Origin: Dichloromethanomonas sp964477085
Lineage (GTDB): Bacteria > Bacillota > Desulfitobacteriia > Desulfitobacteriales > Syntrophobotulaceae
Direction of reading: 5' to 3'
DNA: 55,721 nucleotides
NCBI GenBank assembly: GCA_964477085.1
Contig: CAYZDF010000012.1
Span: forward strand, 1-55,721
This document shows positions 1 to 9,388 of the stretch, one piece after another. The stretch's first letter is position 1, and every line of letters starts with the position of its first letter. A model generated the notes under the pieces. It saw nothing but the letters and a program-made list of their open reading frames with translations, was not told the DNA's origin and ran no database searches. The position numbers were made by a program, and so were the translations under genes.

Positions 1-83
1 ATTGTAGTATAGGCTTAATTTGCATGTTTTATTGCCGGAGTAATAATGTTATATACTAAAAGTTCATAAGCAAAATTTTGGAG

Positions 84-1247
84 ATGTCTAAGTTGGAATA
101 CAAGAAAAAAGAAATCAGGTTAAGCCATGCTCTTTCATTCTGGCAGCATTTTGATGGGGAAGAACGCGCTCTATTATATAATCCATTCTGCAAGGAACTA
201 ATTATTGGGGCGAAACGACTGAAAACCTTTGCCGAGGGAGAGAGCTTCACAGGTTACCCCTATGTCTTTTCTTCAAGGACATTTTTGCCAACACTTAAAG
301 AGCAGAAGTGGCAGGATTTTGGAAACGAAACGATTGCTTTTGAAAACTATCTTGTTGAAAGAAACGGCGATCAGTTTTTTTATTACACCGATTATTACAA
401 TGAAAATCCTCCGAAAATAACCAACCGAAAAATAGAATCTTGCCGGCATGCTTACACAATATCTGCGGACGATTATGAGGATTGGAAAGAGTTATTCGGG
501 AATGTATATCGCGAAATTTCCATGCGAAACGTCAATAAGGTTGTTATTTCAAGAGAAGTAGGAATTAAGTGTGAGACAACCGTAAATATCGAAAGCATAA
601 TAATGAATCTTTTGAACAAGAATCCAAACAGCTTTATTTTTGCGTATTACAAAAAAGGAAAAACTTTTCTAGGCGCAACACCTGAGGTTTTGGTTGAAAA
701 GGAGAAAGACTCAATTATCAGTTACGCTCTGGCTGGAACAATTGCGAGAGATTATCGGGATGATATGATACAAAAGACAAAATTGCTTGAGGATTGTAAA
801 AACCGTTATGAACATCAGGTTGTGATTGATGCTATCGCCAACGTAATGAAAAACTATTGTCATCAAGTCATTGTAGATGAGACCAAAATCCTGGCCCTCA
901 AAAATCTGTATCACCTTCAAACCCGTATTACCTCTAAGGATGACGGAGGATTATTGGAGTGGGTCTCACGCTTGCATCCTACCCCTGCCTTAGGTGGAAA
1001 TCCGGTACATAGAGCTTTGGAATTAATTTCTAAGTATGAGAGACACGAAAGAGGATTGTATGCTGCCCCCATCGGGGTCATTAAGCAGAACGGGGATGGT
1101 ATTTTTGTGGCAGGAATCCGATCGGCCTTGATTCAAGGAAAAGAAATATCTGCCTACACCGGCTGTGGTATAATAGAAATATCAGAATGTGAAGATGAAT
1201 ATCTGGAGACCAATAATAAATTACGAACGATCCTGGAAAGCTTATAA
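84..1247 (+). CDS. menF: isochorismate synthase
   Basis: Converts chorismate to isochorismate, the first committed step of classical menaquinone synthesis. The chorismate-binding fold fills the C-terminal two thirds. The KVVISR segment carries the likely general-base lysine (about Lys152), followed by SYALAGTIAR and HPTPALGG (about 298-305). The latter is typical of isochorismate synthases; anthranilate synthases have a different motif there. At about 387 residues it is short at the N-terminus compared with many MenF proteins. The start is unsure: ATG84 has GGAG directly against it, TTG93 has better spacing from the same GGAG, and TTG78 has no clear ribosome site. It is first of the men genes in view, only a few bases before menD. 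Its promoter may lie outside the window. Confidence 0.93.
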   Translation: MSKLEYKKKEIRLSHALSFWQHFDGEERALLYNPFCKELIIGAKRLKTFAEGESFTGYPYVFSSRTFLPTLKEQKWQDFGNETIAFENYLVERNGDQFFYYTDYYNENPPKITNRKIESCRHAYTISADDYEDWKELFGNVYREISMRNVNKVVISREVGIKCETTVNIESIIMNLLNKNPNSFIFAYYKKGKTFLGATPEVLVEKEKDSIISYALAGTIARDYRDDMIQKTKLLEDCKNRYEHQVVIDAIANVMKNYCHQVIVDETKILALKNLYHLQTRITSKDDGGLLEWVSRLHPTPALGGNPVHRALELISKYERHERGLYAAPIGVIKQNGDGIFVAGIRSALIQGKEISAYTGCGIIEISECEDEYLETNNKLRTILESL

Positions 1248-1262
1248 TAAATGGTGATAGGA

Positions 1263-2918
1263 ATGACCGATTATATTGCTGCTTTAGTCGATGAATTGTA
1301 TCAGCTTGGTGTGCGTGAAGTAGTAATCAGCCCCGGTTCACGTTCAACTCCGTTAGCGATGTTATTCTGTGAACACCGGTTTAAAGTATTTTTAAATATT
1401 GATGAGCGTTCCGCCGCTTTCTTGGCCCTTGGCATAGCCAAAGAACAGGCCGGACCCGTAGTCTTAGTCTGCACTTCCGGTTCTGCTGTGGTGCATTATT
1501 TTCCGGCGCTGATTGAGGCGAAGTATTCAAAAGTCCCACTAATAGTTTTAACCGCTGATCGTCCCCATGAGCTGCGCCATGTTGGAGCTCCTCAGGCTAT
1601 TGATCAAAACAAAATCTATGGTGGTTATGCAAATTATTATGAAGAATTGGCGCTGCCTGAAGAAAGAGAAAGCATGTACCGCTATGTCCGGGTTGTAATG
1701 CAAAAGGCCTATGCCGGCGCCATGACTGGGAGTTACGGGGTTGCACATATCAATGTACCGCTGCGTGAACCTTTTATTCCGGACTTCAATAAGCTTAATT
1801 TTGCCTTAGGACGGTCAAATGATCAGTTTGCGGTCATCGAGACCGAAGGGCAATACACATTTAAAGCCGATATTTTCCAAAATAAAAAAGGGATGATTAT
1901 CTGCGGTCCGGATGCCTATGCCGACTATCATCAGGATGTCCTTGAGCTTGGGGAACGGCTGAAATCACCGGTTTTAGCCGATCCTTTGTCTAATTTTCGC
2001 AATTACGCCCATGATTTGCTCATTGACAGTTATGATGCTTTTCTTAAAGATGATGCTATTAAACAAGAGCTAAGGCCTGATTTCATCCTGCATTTTGGTC
2101 AAGTCCCTGTATCCAAGCGTTTGCAGCAATTTTTGACTTTACATCAGGATGTGCTGTATGTTCAAGTCGATAAGTCGTTTGAATACCGTAATCCATCCCT
2201 TACTACTGGAAAATATATTCTTTCATCCCCAAAAACGTTTGCCCTGTCCATCAATATTCTGAATAACATAACAGATTATTTAAGCAAGTGGCAAACCTAT
2301 CAGAAACAAATGCGCCAACGCTTAAAAGATGCCGGGAAAGCAGAAGGATTGTTTGAAGGACAGATCATTCAGAGGCTGCAGGAGATCCTGCCGGATGACA
2401 GTCGGCTCGTTGTGGCTAACAGTATGCCTATTCGCGATATTGATTATTTCTTTGAAGCACGCGCACAGAAGATAAAAGTCCTCGGCAACAGAGGAGCCAA
2501 CGGCATCGACGGTATTGTTTCGACGACCTTGGGGGTGTCCATCTCAGGCAAACCGACAGTCCTCGTCACAGGTGATCTGGCGTTGTTCCATGATTCAAAC
2601 GGATTATTAATTGGAAAGACACACAATCTGAATGCTGTGATTGTCTTATTTAATAATAATGGGGGAGGAATTTTTAGGTATTTGCCACAAAGCAGGGAAA
2701 GGTATTTCGATTACCTGTTCCTGACTCCTCACGGAATTGATTTTACGGGGCTCACCACCTTATATGGCGTAACCTGTTTTCAGCCTCGGAACACGGATGA
2801 ATTTGAACGTGATTTTCGGGAAGCGTTAACTTTAGGAGGAATTAAGCTCATAGAGATTAAAATTGATCTGGAATTGAGCAAAGACTTACACGATCAATAT
2901 ACCAAACTTCCGACTTGA
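1263..2918 (+). CDS. menD: 2-succinyl-5-enolpyruvyl-6-hydroxy-3-cyclohexene-1-carboxylate synthase
   Basis: ThDP-dependent enzyme that joins isochorismate and 2-oxoglutarate with loss of CO2 to give SEPHCHC. Near the N-terminus are SPGSRSTPLA and the NIDERSAAF segment with the ThDP-activating glutamate (about Glu48). The ThDP/Mg2+ motif GDLALFHDSNG is at about 436-446, with NNNGGGIF after it. Length (about 551) is normal for MenD. I chose ATG1263 because GGTGATAGG precedes it; ATG1251 would add four residues. It follows menF closely, so co-transcription is expected. Nothing looks broken. Confidence 0.96.
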   Translation: MTDYIAALVDELYQLGVREVVISPGSRSTPLAMLFCEHRFKVFLNIDERSAAFLALGIAKEQAGPVVLVCTSGSAVVHYFPALIEAKYSKVPLIVLTADRPHELRHVGAPQAIDQNKIYGGYANYYEELALPEERESMYRYVRVVMQKAYAGAMTGSYGVAHINVPLREPFIPDFNKLNFALGRSNDQFAVIETEGQYTFKADIFQNKKGMIICGPDAYADYHQDVLELGERLKSPVLADPLSNFRNYAHDLLIDSYDAFLKDDAIKQELRPDFILHFGQVPVSKRLQQFLTLHQDVLYVQVDKSFEYRNPSLTTGKYILSSPKTFALSINILNNITDYLSKWQTYQKQMRQRLKDAGKAEGLFEGQIIQRLQEILPDDSRLVVANSMPIRDIDYFFEARAQKIKVLGNRGANGIDGIVSTTLGVSISGKPTVLVTGDLALFHDSNGLLIGKTHNLNAVIVLFNNNGGGIFRYLPQSRERYFDYLFLTPHGIDFTGLTTLYGVTCFQPRNTDEFERDFREALTLGGIKLIEIKIDLELSKDLHDQYTKLPT

Positions 2919-2980
2919 TCAACACTGTTAACGGGAGCCATAATTTGATATAGATGAAATCAATCTCAGGAGTATAAAAC

Positions 2981-3781
2981 ATGTGGATTACCATTGACCA
3001 GATAAGATATCACGTAGAAATTAAAGGGAAAGGAAAACCTCTCATTTGCCTGCATGGTTTCTCGGAAAATTTAAGCACGTGGGAATCGATAGATATCGCA
3101 GGCTATCAAATGATTCAGGTTGATTTGATCGGTCACGGCAAGAGTGATAAACCGGTTTCCAAGCAGCCTTACCGTTGGAAAGTCATGATACGGCATTTAC
3201 ATGAGCTCATCCAGCACTTGGGGCATAGGAAATACGTTTTGCTGGGGTATTCCATGGGCGGACGCATTGCTTTAGCCTATGCCCTGACTTATCCCGCTGA
3301 GATTGAAACGCTGATCCTGGAAAGCGCTTCTTTTGGAGAATGCGGAATGATCAAACGCTTCAGACGGCGAAGAAATGATTCCAAGCTGGCGGAGAATATC
3401 CGGCATCAAGGGATCGAATGGTTTAACAGTTATTGGTCCAAACAAGATATCTTTGCTACCCAGGCGCATTTACCCCAGGCAGTAATTGATCAAATCAGCC
3501 TCAGACGTTTAGGTAATACTCCGCATGCACTCTCCAATACTTTGTTAGGCAGCGGGCAAGGGAAAATACCGTGTCTGAAACATAAAATCTCCAGACTTTC
3601 CATGCCTGTCCTCTGCATTAATGGGGAATACGATAAAAAATATAAACAGGCAAGTCTGGAATTTACCTTGCTTAATTCAAATATTGAGCATGAAATCATT
3701 CTGGGAGCGGGGCATAATACCCATATCGAAAGGCCCGATTATTTTAAAAATGTTATAAAAAAATTTTTAGATAAAAATTGA
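2981..3781 (+). CDS. menH: SHCHC synthase, alpha/beta hydrolase
   Basis: Alpha/beta-hydrolase placed in the men operon, so very likely 2-succinyl-6-hydroxy-2,4-cyclohexadiene-1-carboxylate synthase. It removes pyruvate from SEPHCHC. The oxyanion-hole segment HGFSEN is near residue 25, the nucleophile elbow GYSMGG has its serine at about Ser91, and the catalytic histidine is in GAGHNTH (about His245). A clear CAGGAG ribosome site precedes the ATG. The function rests on fold plus operon position; the family alone is broad. The end overlaps the ribosome-site region of menB. Confidence 0.87.
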   Translation: MWITIDQIRYHVEIKGKGKPLICLHGFSENLSTWESIDIAGYQMIQVDLIGHGKSDKPVSKQPYRWKVMIRHLHELIQHLGHRKYVLLGYSMGGRIALAYALTYPAEIETLILESASFGECGMIKRFRRRRNDSKLAENIRHQGIEWFNSYWSKQDIFATQAHLPQAVIDQISLRRLGNTPHALSNTLLGSGQGKIPCLKHKISRLSMPVLCINGEYDKKYKQASLEFTLLNSNIEHEIILGAGHNTHIERPDYFKNVIKKFLDKN

Positions 3782-3795
3782 AAGGGGTCGTACAT

Positions 3796-4638
3796 ATGAC
3801 TAAGTTTCCCTGGGAAAAATTAAACCGCAATTATGAAGATATTATTTATGAAAGCTATAGCGGGATTGCTAAAATTACGATAAACCGTCCGGAAGTCCGT
3901 AATGCTTTCCGCCCTAAAACGATTACGGAACTCATTGATGCTTTTACCATTGCCCGTGAAGATGCGGATATCGGGGTAATCATTCTAACCGGTGCCAATC
4001 ACGGTCAAGGTCAGGACAAAGAAGCATTTTGCTCCGGCGGAGACCAGAGGGTGCGCGGACATGGGGGGTACGTAGGTGAAGATCAAATCCCCCGCTTGAA
4101 TGTACTGGATCTGCAGCATTTAATTCGCATTATCCCCAAACCTGTAATTGCCATGGTCAATGGCTTTGCGATTGGCGGGGGGCATGTCCTGCATGTGGTA
4201 TGTGATTTATCCATAGCTTCTGAAAATGCGAGATTCGGCCAGACAGGACCTAAGGTAGGTTCTTTCGATGCAGGCTATGGTGCCGGTTATTTGGCCCGCA
4301 TCATTGGTCATAAAAAAGCACGGGAGATCTGGTATCTGTGCCGGCAGTACACAGCCCGGGAGGCCCTGGAGATGGGCTTGGTCAACACAGTTGTGCCTTT
4401 TGAGCAATTGGAAGAGGAAACCGTAAAATGGGCCAAAGAGATTCTGCAGCATTCACCAACGGCACTCCGCTTCCTTAAAGCCTCGTTTAATGCTGATACG
4501 GACGGATTAGCCGGGCTGCAGCAATTGGCGGGAGATGCAACATTATTATTCTACACGACCGATGAAGCTAAAGAAGGACGCGATGCCTTTAAAGAAAAGC
4601 GCACCCCGGATTTCAAACAGTTTCCTAAGTTCCCGTAA
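3796..4638 (+). CDS. menB: 1,4-dihydroxy-2-naphthoyl-CoA synthase
   Basis: Crotonase-family enzyme that closes the naphthoate ring of o-succinylbenzoyl-CoA. Visible signatures are CSGGDQRVRG, GFAIGGGHVLH and FGQTGPKVGSFDAGYG. In the last motif, Gly (about Gly151) stands where bicarbonate-independent MenB proteins carry Asp. That places this enzyme with the bicarbonate-dependent type known from E. coli. About 280 residues, full length. ATG3796 is preceded by AAAGGGG; an in-frame TTG at 3778 lies upstream of that site and is unlikely to be used. It lies between menH and menE. Confidence 0.96.
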   Translation: MTKFPWEKLNRNYEDIIYESYSGIAKITINRPEVRNAFRPKTITELIDAFTIAREDADIGVIILTGANHGQGQDKEAFCSGGDQRVRGHGGYVGEDQIPRLNVLDLQHLIRIIPKPVIAMVNGFAIGGGHVLHVVCDLSIASENARFGQTGPKVGSFDAGYGAGYLARIIGHKKAREIWYLCRQYTAREALEMGLVNTVVPFEQLEEETVKWAKEILQHSPTALRFLKASFNADTDGLAGLQQLAGDATLLFYTTDEAKEGRDAFKEKRTPDFKQFPKFP

Positions 4639-4658
4639 TTAGATTAAGGATATTGGAA

Positions 4659-6008
4659 ATGAACTGGCTGGAAAGGCAAAGCAGGAAAACACCCAATAAG
4701 AAATTCATTAATAACCTGACTTTTCTGGAAACCTATGAGCGGGTAACCGATTTGGCCTCAAGACTCTGTGTTTATATAAAAAACCAGAAAAGAGTGGCCC
4801 TCTGCGCCAATAACTCTGAGGATACGGCGATATTCTTCCTGGCCTTGCAGGTGCTGGAAATAGAAGTATTAATGCTGAATACTCGCCTGACCGACGATGA
4901 GATTAACAAGCAGTTAGGTGCTTTAGGTATTCATGTTGTCTTTTCTCAAAACAACAGATTTATTTCATTTAAGGAAGTATATCAGAATGACAGGCAGGAC
5001 AAATTCCGTATAGCCAGAGAATTTCATCCGGAACAAATCGCAGTCATCATGAATACCAGTGCTACAACCGGCAAGTTTAAATCCGTGCCCTTGCGCTGGA
5101 AGCAGTTTGACGCCCATGTCAAAGCGTCGGCGCAAAGTCTGGGAATGGCTGAGAACGATAACTGGCTGATGGTCTTGCCCATGTATCATATCGGCGGGTT
5201 AACTATTCTTTTGCGAAGCTTGTATAACGGTACAAGCACAACGATTATTGAAAGATTTGATGAAGAACAAGTTCTTGAGCTGATTGATAGTAAAGCTATT
5301 AACATGCTGTCAATCGTTCCGACATTGCTCGTTCGAATCATTGACCGCATAGAGAGACATGACCTGCGTGTCGTTCTGGTTGGCGGCGAATTCATTCCAC
5401 TGACCTTGATAGAAAAGAGTCTGGAAAAGAATATTCCGATTTATAAGACTTATGGGATGACGGAGACCACCAGCCAGTCCGTGACGTTTCCAGTCTTAAA
5501 GTATCCCCAAAAAATAGATTCGGTCGGAGTCCCGCTGCCGGGAGTAACCATACGGATTCAGGGCCCTGATGAGGAAGGGATCGGTGAAGTCCTGATCCAA
5601 AGTCCGATGCTGATGGATGGATATCTGGGCAAAGAGAAAATATCCGGATTATTTAATACCGAAGATGTAGGGTATATTGATCAGGACGGTTTTTTATATA
5701 TCCTGGATCGCCGCAAAAATATCATTATTTCGGGCGGAGAAAACATCTACCCCCAGGAAATCGAAAATATTCTGTATGCCAATCCAAAGATATCGGGATG
5801 TGCGGTCGTAGGGAGGAATGACCCGAATTGGGGACAGGTTCCTGTCTTATTCGTTGTATCCGAATTGAATGAAGAAGATATATTCAACTATCTTGCAGGA
5901 AAAATTGCCAAATATAAACTTCCGCGGGAGATTATCCATTTGGATGAGCTTCCTAAAAATGCATTAGGCAAGATCGTCAGGAAGGACTTAATTCCGCGTA
6001 TACAATGA
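4659..6008 (+). CDS. menE: o-succinylbenzoate--CoA ligase
   Basis: Acyl-adenylate-forming enzyme that activates o-succinylbenzoate with ATP and CoA. The phosphate loop reads NTSATTGKFKSVP (about 132-144) and differs from the usual TSGTTGxPKG at three places, although MenE proteins do vary here. Other motifs are YGMTET, ILDRRKNIIISGGENIYP, and the C-terminal catalytic lysine in NALGKIV (about Lys438). About 449 residues, slightly short. ATG4659 has AAGGA nine bases upstream. The stop overlaps an ATG upstream of menC. Confidence 0.92.
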   Translation: MNWLERQSRKTPNKKFINNLTFLETYERVTDLASRLCVYIKNQKRVALCANNSEDTAIFFLALQVLEIEVLMLNTRLTDDEINKQLGALGIHVVFSQNNRFISFKEVYQNDRQDKFRIAREFHPEQIAVIMNTSATTGKFKSVPLRWKQFDAHVKASAQSLGMAENDNWLMVLPMYHIGGLTILLRSLYNGTSTTIIERFDEEQVLELIDSKAINMLSIVPTLLVRIIDRIERHDLRVVLVGGEFIPLTLIEKSLEKNIPIYKTYGMTETTSQSVTFPVLKYPQKIDSVGVPLPGVTIRIQGPDEEGIGEVLIQSPMLMDGYLGKEKISGLFNTEDVGYIDQDGFLYILDRRKNIIISGGENIYPQEIENILYANPKISGCAVVGRNDPNWGQVPVLFVVSELNEEDIFNYLAGKIAKYKLPREIIHLDELPKNALGKIVRKDLIPRIQ

Positions 6009-6055
6009 TCAGAGTTAGAACATATAGAAGTTTATCGTATAACCGGGAGAATAAT

Positions 6056-7165
6056 ATGTGGATTCAAAAAATAGAGCTTCATCACATTCAAATGTCGCTG
6101 AATTTCACCTTTACAACATCTCAAACTGCCCTGCGCCACCGGGAGACCATCGTCATCGGGGCCTTAGATGAGCTGGGGAACACGGGGTATGGGGAAGTTG
6201 TGTCCTTCAACGAACCGTTCTACAGTGACGAAACACTGATGGATTCCAAGAACGTGTTAATTAATCATTATATCCCCAAGGTATTGCAGCGGGAAATCAA
6301 GCACCCCTTTGATATCCATGAATGGGCGGACTTGACCTATCCGATGGCCTTGGCCGGTTTGGAAAATGCCTTATTGGACTTGTACGCTAAACGTGAAAAG
6401 AGGCCGGTGATGGATGTTGTCTTTGCCGAACCTACCCGAGACAGCATACCCGCAGGAATTGTCCTGGGGGATATGGACCAGGCAAGCTTATTGGAACAAA
6501 TAAATCAATATATTGAGGAAGGGTATCGCCGTTTTAAGATAAAGATTAAACCGGAAGACGGCTTCTCGAAGTTGAAGACCGTCAGAGAAAAGTACCCTGA
6601 TCTTCAACTTTTAGCCGACGCCAACAGAAGCTATCAAGCTGAGCAGATTCCTGAACTGAAAAAAATGGATGAACTGGATCTGCTTTGTATTGAAGAACCG
6701 CTTGCCATAATGGATTTTGCGGCTTATCAAAAACTTCAGGAAGAAATAAAAGCACCTGTATGTTTGGATGAGAGCATTCAAACTGTGGATGACTTAAAGA
6801 CGGCCATTCGCTTAAAGGCGTGTCAGGTTGTTAATATCAAGGCAGGCCGTCTTGGCGGAATGTATTATGCGAAGAGAATGATTGAATTGTGCAGGGAGAA
6901 TCAAATACACTTTTGGATCGGGAGTATGGTCGAAAGCGGTATTTCCAAAATCCTGCACGTTCATTTGGCCAGCTTGCCGGATACCTATATCCCCGGAGAT
7001 TTATCCCCATCAAGCAGGTACTTCCCAAAAGATATCATTTTCCCAGAAATAACGGTCACTAATGGGATGATAACAGTTCCCAAAGGCTGGGGTTCAGGGG
7101 TAGAGATTGACGAAGAAACCTTAAATCATTATACAATCGACCACTTTGCACGAGGCGGTGAATAG
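6056..7165 (+). CDS. menC: o-succinylbenzoate synthase
   Basis: Enolase-superfamily dehydratase that makes o-succinylbenzoate from SHCHC. The KIKIK segment (161-165) and Lys262 in NIKAG supply the acid/base lysines. The metal ligands are Asp188 (LADANRS), Glu213 (CIEEPL) and Asp238 (CLDES). I chose ATG6056 because GGGAG precedes it and MWIQKIELHHI is a normal MenC N-terminus. An ATG at 6005 overlapping the menE stop would add 17 unlikely residues. Some family members also act as N-acylamino acid racemases; the operon argues for MenC. Confidence 0.93.
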   Translation: MWIQKIELHHIQMSLNFTFTTSQTALRHRETIVIGALDELGNTGYGEVVSFNEPFYSDETLMDSKNVLINHYIPKVLQREIKHPFDIHEWADLTYPMALAGLENALLDLYAKREKRPVMDVVFAEPTRDSIPAGIVLGDMDQASLLEQINQYIEEGYRRFKIKIKPEDGFSKLKTVREKYPDLQLLADANRSYQAEQIPELKKMDELDLLCIEEPLAIMDFAAYQKLQEEIKAPVCLDESIQTVDDLKTAIRLKACQVVNIKAGRLGGMYYAKRMIELCRENQIHFWIGSMVESGISKILHVHLASLPDTYIPGDLSPSSRYFPKDIIFPEITVTNGMITVPKGWGSGVEIDEETLNHYTIDHFARGGE

Positions 7166-7166
7166 G

Positions 7167-7535
7167 ATGAACATAATTGAAGGTTTAAATATTCAATACG
7201 TACATGTGGAAGGAGATCGCCTGGAAGCGAAAATGTATTTAACCGATTTTCACAGCCAGGTATTCGGTTATTTGCACGGAGGCGCTACAATTGCCTTTGG
7301 CGAAACTGCTGCAGGCATAGCTTCCAATCAAATAATCGATAAAGATCATAAAGCCATAGGTCAATCCATTACAGCCAATCATCTGAAAGCAAAAAAATTA
7401 GAAGGATATATTATTGCTAAAGGGGTACTTATGCATCAGGGCAGGACATCCCATGTCTGGGGTATTGAAATGCGCGATGAAAATAACGTGCTAATCTCCT
7501 ATGTGACTGTTACGAATGCGATTGTTAAGGAATAA
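7167..7535 (+). CDS. menI: hotdog-fold thioesterase, likely DHNA-CoA hydrolase
   Basis: Small hotdog thioesterase of the PaaI/YdiI type. The diagnostic segment HGGATIAFGE has His37 and the catalytic-type Glu46. As last gene of the men operon it most likely removes CoA from 1,4-dihydroxy-2-naphthoyl-CoA, the job of E. coli YdiI (MenI). About 122 residues, normal length. ATG7167 follows GGTGAATAGG and begins one base after the menC stop. The symbol is an inference from operon position plus fold. menA and the methyltransferase menG/ubiE are not in the window. Confidence 0.8.
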   Translation: MNIIEGLNIQYVHVEGDRLEAKMYLTDFHSQVFGYLHGGATIAFGETAAGIASNQIIDKDHKAIGQSITANHLKAKKLEGYIIAKGVLMHQGRTSHVWGIEMRDENNVLISYVTVTNAIVKE

Positions 7536-7580
7536 TGGCAGTTTAAGAATGGTATAAAACGTAACATTCTTAACTGCCAT
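7535..7580. other. long inverted repeat after the men operon
   Basis: Arms 7535-7551 and 7565-7580 are complementary over 16 bp with one bulged T and a 13-base loop. The left arm starts at the last base of the thioesterase stop codon. There is no T-run after it, so it may protect the mRNA 3' end or be a processed or factor-dependent end, not a classical intrinsic terminator. A GC-rich dyad of 12 bases lies further on (7642-7653). I see no gene in 7581-7753. Confidence 0.6.
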
Positions 7581-7711
7581 AATGTGTAAATCCCATATAT
7601 CGACCTTCTTTTTTTGCGGATATTTAGTGTGTTCAATTACACGGGCTTGCCCGGTCGTACCGAAAGTTGAGTGAGTAATATTTATATTTTAGAAATAATA
7701 TTTTTGTATAA

Positions 7712-7735
7712 ATTGCAAACAATGAAATTAGCAAT
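7712..7735. promoter_or_regulatory. possible MarR autoregulatory operator
   Basis: ATTGC (7712-7716) and GCAAT (7731-7735) form an interrupted inverted repeat just before the MarR gene's ribosome site. MarR proteins often bind dyads over their own promoter. The arms are only 5 bp, so this is weak evidence. Confidence 0.3.
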
Positions 7736-7753
7736 GTGTAAAGGAGTTCGCTT

Positions 7754-8215
7754 ATGGGAAATCAAACAGAACAATCTATCCTGATTCTCTTTAGGGAAAT
7801 AAGGTCTCTAATAGATAAATGCTTGAAAACAAAGCTTAATCTTGGCAATTATACCATGCCTCAGGCCATGATTATGTATTATCTTACTCAAAACGACAAT
7901 ATGAAAATAAGTGAACTTAGTAAAAAGATGGGACTTACGAACAGTACCGTATCGGGAATCGTGGATAGGCTTGAAGATCAGGGTGTCGTAACACGTGAGA
8001 GAAGTACCGAGGATCGGCGCGTGGTATATGTAGAATTATCACCTGAACATAAAAAAAAGAATCAGGATATTTACGAAAATCTGGATAGATACTTTGATGG
8101 CATCCTGACCGATATCCCGCCAAATGATCTGGAATCGATCATCAAAAGTTTAACTATCCTCAAGAATGCTCTGGCAAGTAACCTTGGGGAGGATCAAAAT
8201 CCTGCTAAAAAATAA
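7754..8215 (+). CDS. MarR-family transcriptional regulator
   Basis: A 153-residue winged-helix DNA-binding protein. The recognition-helix region reads SKKMGLTNSTVSGIVDRLEDQG (split here: SKKMGLTNST, then VSGIVDRLEDQG), followed by the wing RERSTEDRRVVYV with the family's D-x-R-x motif. MarR proteins usually act as dimers and respond to small ligands or redox signals. Its ligand and targets cannot be read from sequence. It lies 218 bases after the men operon in the same direction, so a link to menaquinone is possible but unproven. GGAG precedes the ATG. Confidence 0.9.
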   Translation: MGNQTEQSILILFREIRSLIDKCLKTKLNLGNYTMPQAMIMYYLTQNDNMKISELSKKMGLTNSTVSGIVDRLEDQGVVTRERSTEDRRVVYVELSPEHKKKNQDIYENLDRYFDGILTDIPPNDLESIIKSLTILKNALASNLGEDQNPAKK

Positions 8216-8310
8216 TAGCATTTAATCATATCTTATGTAGAAACTATTAGCATAACATTGATATTTTGTTTTTTCTATGAACTAATGGATTGGAATCATG
8301 AATTGATCCA

Positions 8311-9207
8311 CTATTTAACCCTCTCCAAGACGATCGTTTCCCATTTATCTCCCCAGCGGATCGTCAAGTGATAGATACTATTGATGTTAAGAGCACCATT
8401 TCCTCCTGAGGAACCAACCGCTATAAAGTTATGCTGATCCGCTAAATCATCAAATTGCGGGACAACACCACGTCCGCCACCTGCTGGACCATCGTACTGA
8501 TACATGATATCACCGATTGTATCCGTAGTCTTACCGGCATAACGAATCAACAAGTCCTGATTATTCCAGCTTTCATAATGTATTTTTCCATCTTCATCGT
8601 TCCAAAAATACTGGTAGTATTTGAGCAGGGCCTTTCCTTCCCAGAATTGGCCGCTACCCCGGTATTCCATGGTTACCCCTTGATTAAGCTTGGAGAAGGT
8701 AATTTCCTTAATGTTCTCAAGATTCGGGGCAAACATATGCATGAATTTGTCCAGTGAAGGTCTATCTTGGATTTCGTTAATGAGCATAGAATCGAATTTA
8801 ATGACATAAATAAGTAAAACATTTTTAGCCTGCAGGGTGTTGATCAAATATTCTTTTTTATGGACCATATGACTAAATCCCTTGGTTTTTTCCAAAGTAC
8901 CTTTATTATGAATTCCTGTTAAAGCTTTATTTCTTTGCTCCACATTTTGGTATTCGTAAATGAATAGTTTTTCCTCACTACCAGGAAAACCATAGATCAC
9001 AGGCAGTTTGCCTTCCAGGATAAAATCCTGCGGAGACAAATCTTGAGCCAGACTGATTTCAATTCCTTCTTGATAGAAGGCTTCTGCTACATTCGTCGTC
9101 CTCAGAAGCTCATGTTCATTCTTCTCGTAACCTCCTACTCCCTGAAGACCAACAATAACAGTAAAAATAAGGATACATAATCCTATCACATAACGCAATC
9201 CATTCAT
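8311..9207 (-). CDS. exported or membrane-anchored protein of unknown function
   Basis: A 298-residue protein with one hydrophobic N-terminal segment (about 5-23), likely a signal peptide or anchor, then a soluble domain outside the cell. I do not recognise the family. The C-terminal third is rich in Gly, Asp, Tyr and Trp, with a GGGRG run and the end WGDKWETIVLERV. I chose ATG9207 because AGGAGGAG lies just before it; a TTG at 9231 lies upstream of that site. It is convergent with the MarR gene and divergent from the dipeptidase gene. Confidence 0.75.
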   Translation of the reverse strand: MNGLRYVIGLCILIFTVIVGLQGVGGYEKNEHELLRTTNVAEAFYQEGIEISLAQDLSPQDFILEGKLPVIYGFPGSEEKLFIYEYQNVEQRNKALTGIHNKGTLEKTKGFSHMVHKKEYLINTLQAKNVLLIYVIKFDSMLINEIQDRPSLDKFMHMFAPNLENIKEITFSKLNQGVTMEYRGSGQFWEGKALLKYYQYFWNDEDGKIHYESWNNQDLLIRYAGKTTDTIGDIMYQYDGPAGGGRGVVPQFDDLADQHNFIAVGSSGGNGALNINSIYHLTIRWGDKWETIVLERVK

Positions 9208-9388
9208 CTTTCTCTCTCCTCCTAATAACAACTGGTTAAGGATACCTTTAACTGATCTTATATACTAAGCCAGAAAAATCGCCTTGAGATTAGACTTTAG
9301 ATAAATAGTAAAGAAACACAATTATTGTAACATAAACTTCCTGAGTTTTTGCTTAAAAAATACACTAAAAAACTTTTGAGGAGTAAAT

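Noticed and set aside
1..77. Promoter for the men operon in the first 77 bases.
   Set aside because: TTGCAT and TTGCCG stretches can be paired with TATACT or ATAATG only with poor spacing or poor match; the true promoter may lie outside the window.
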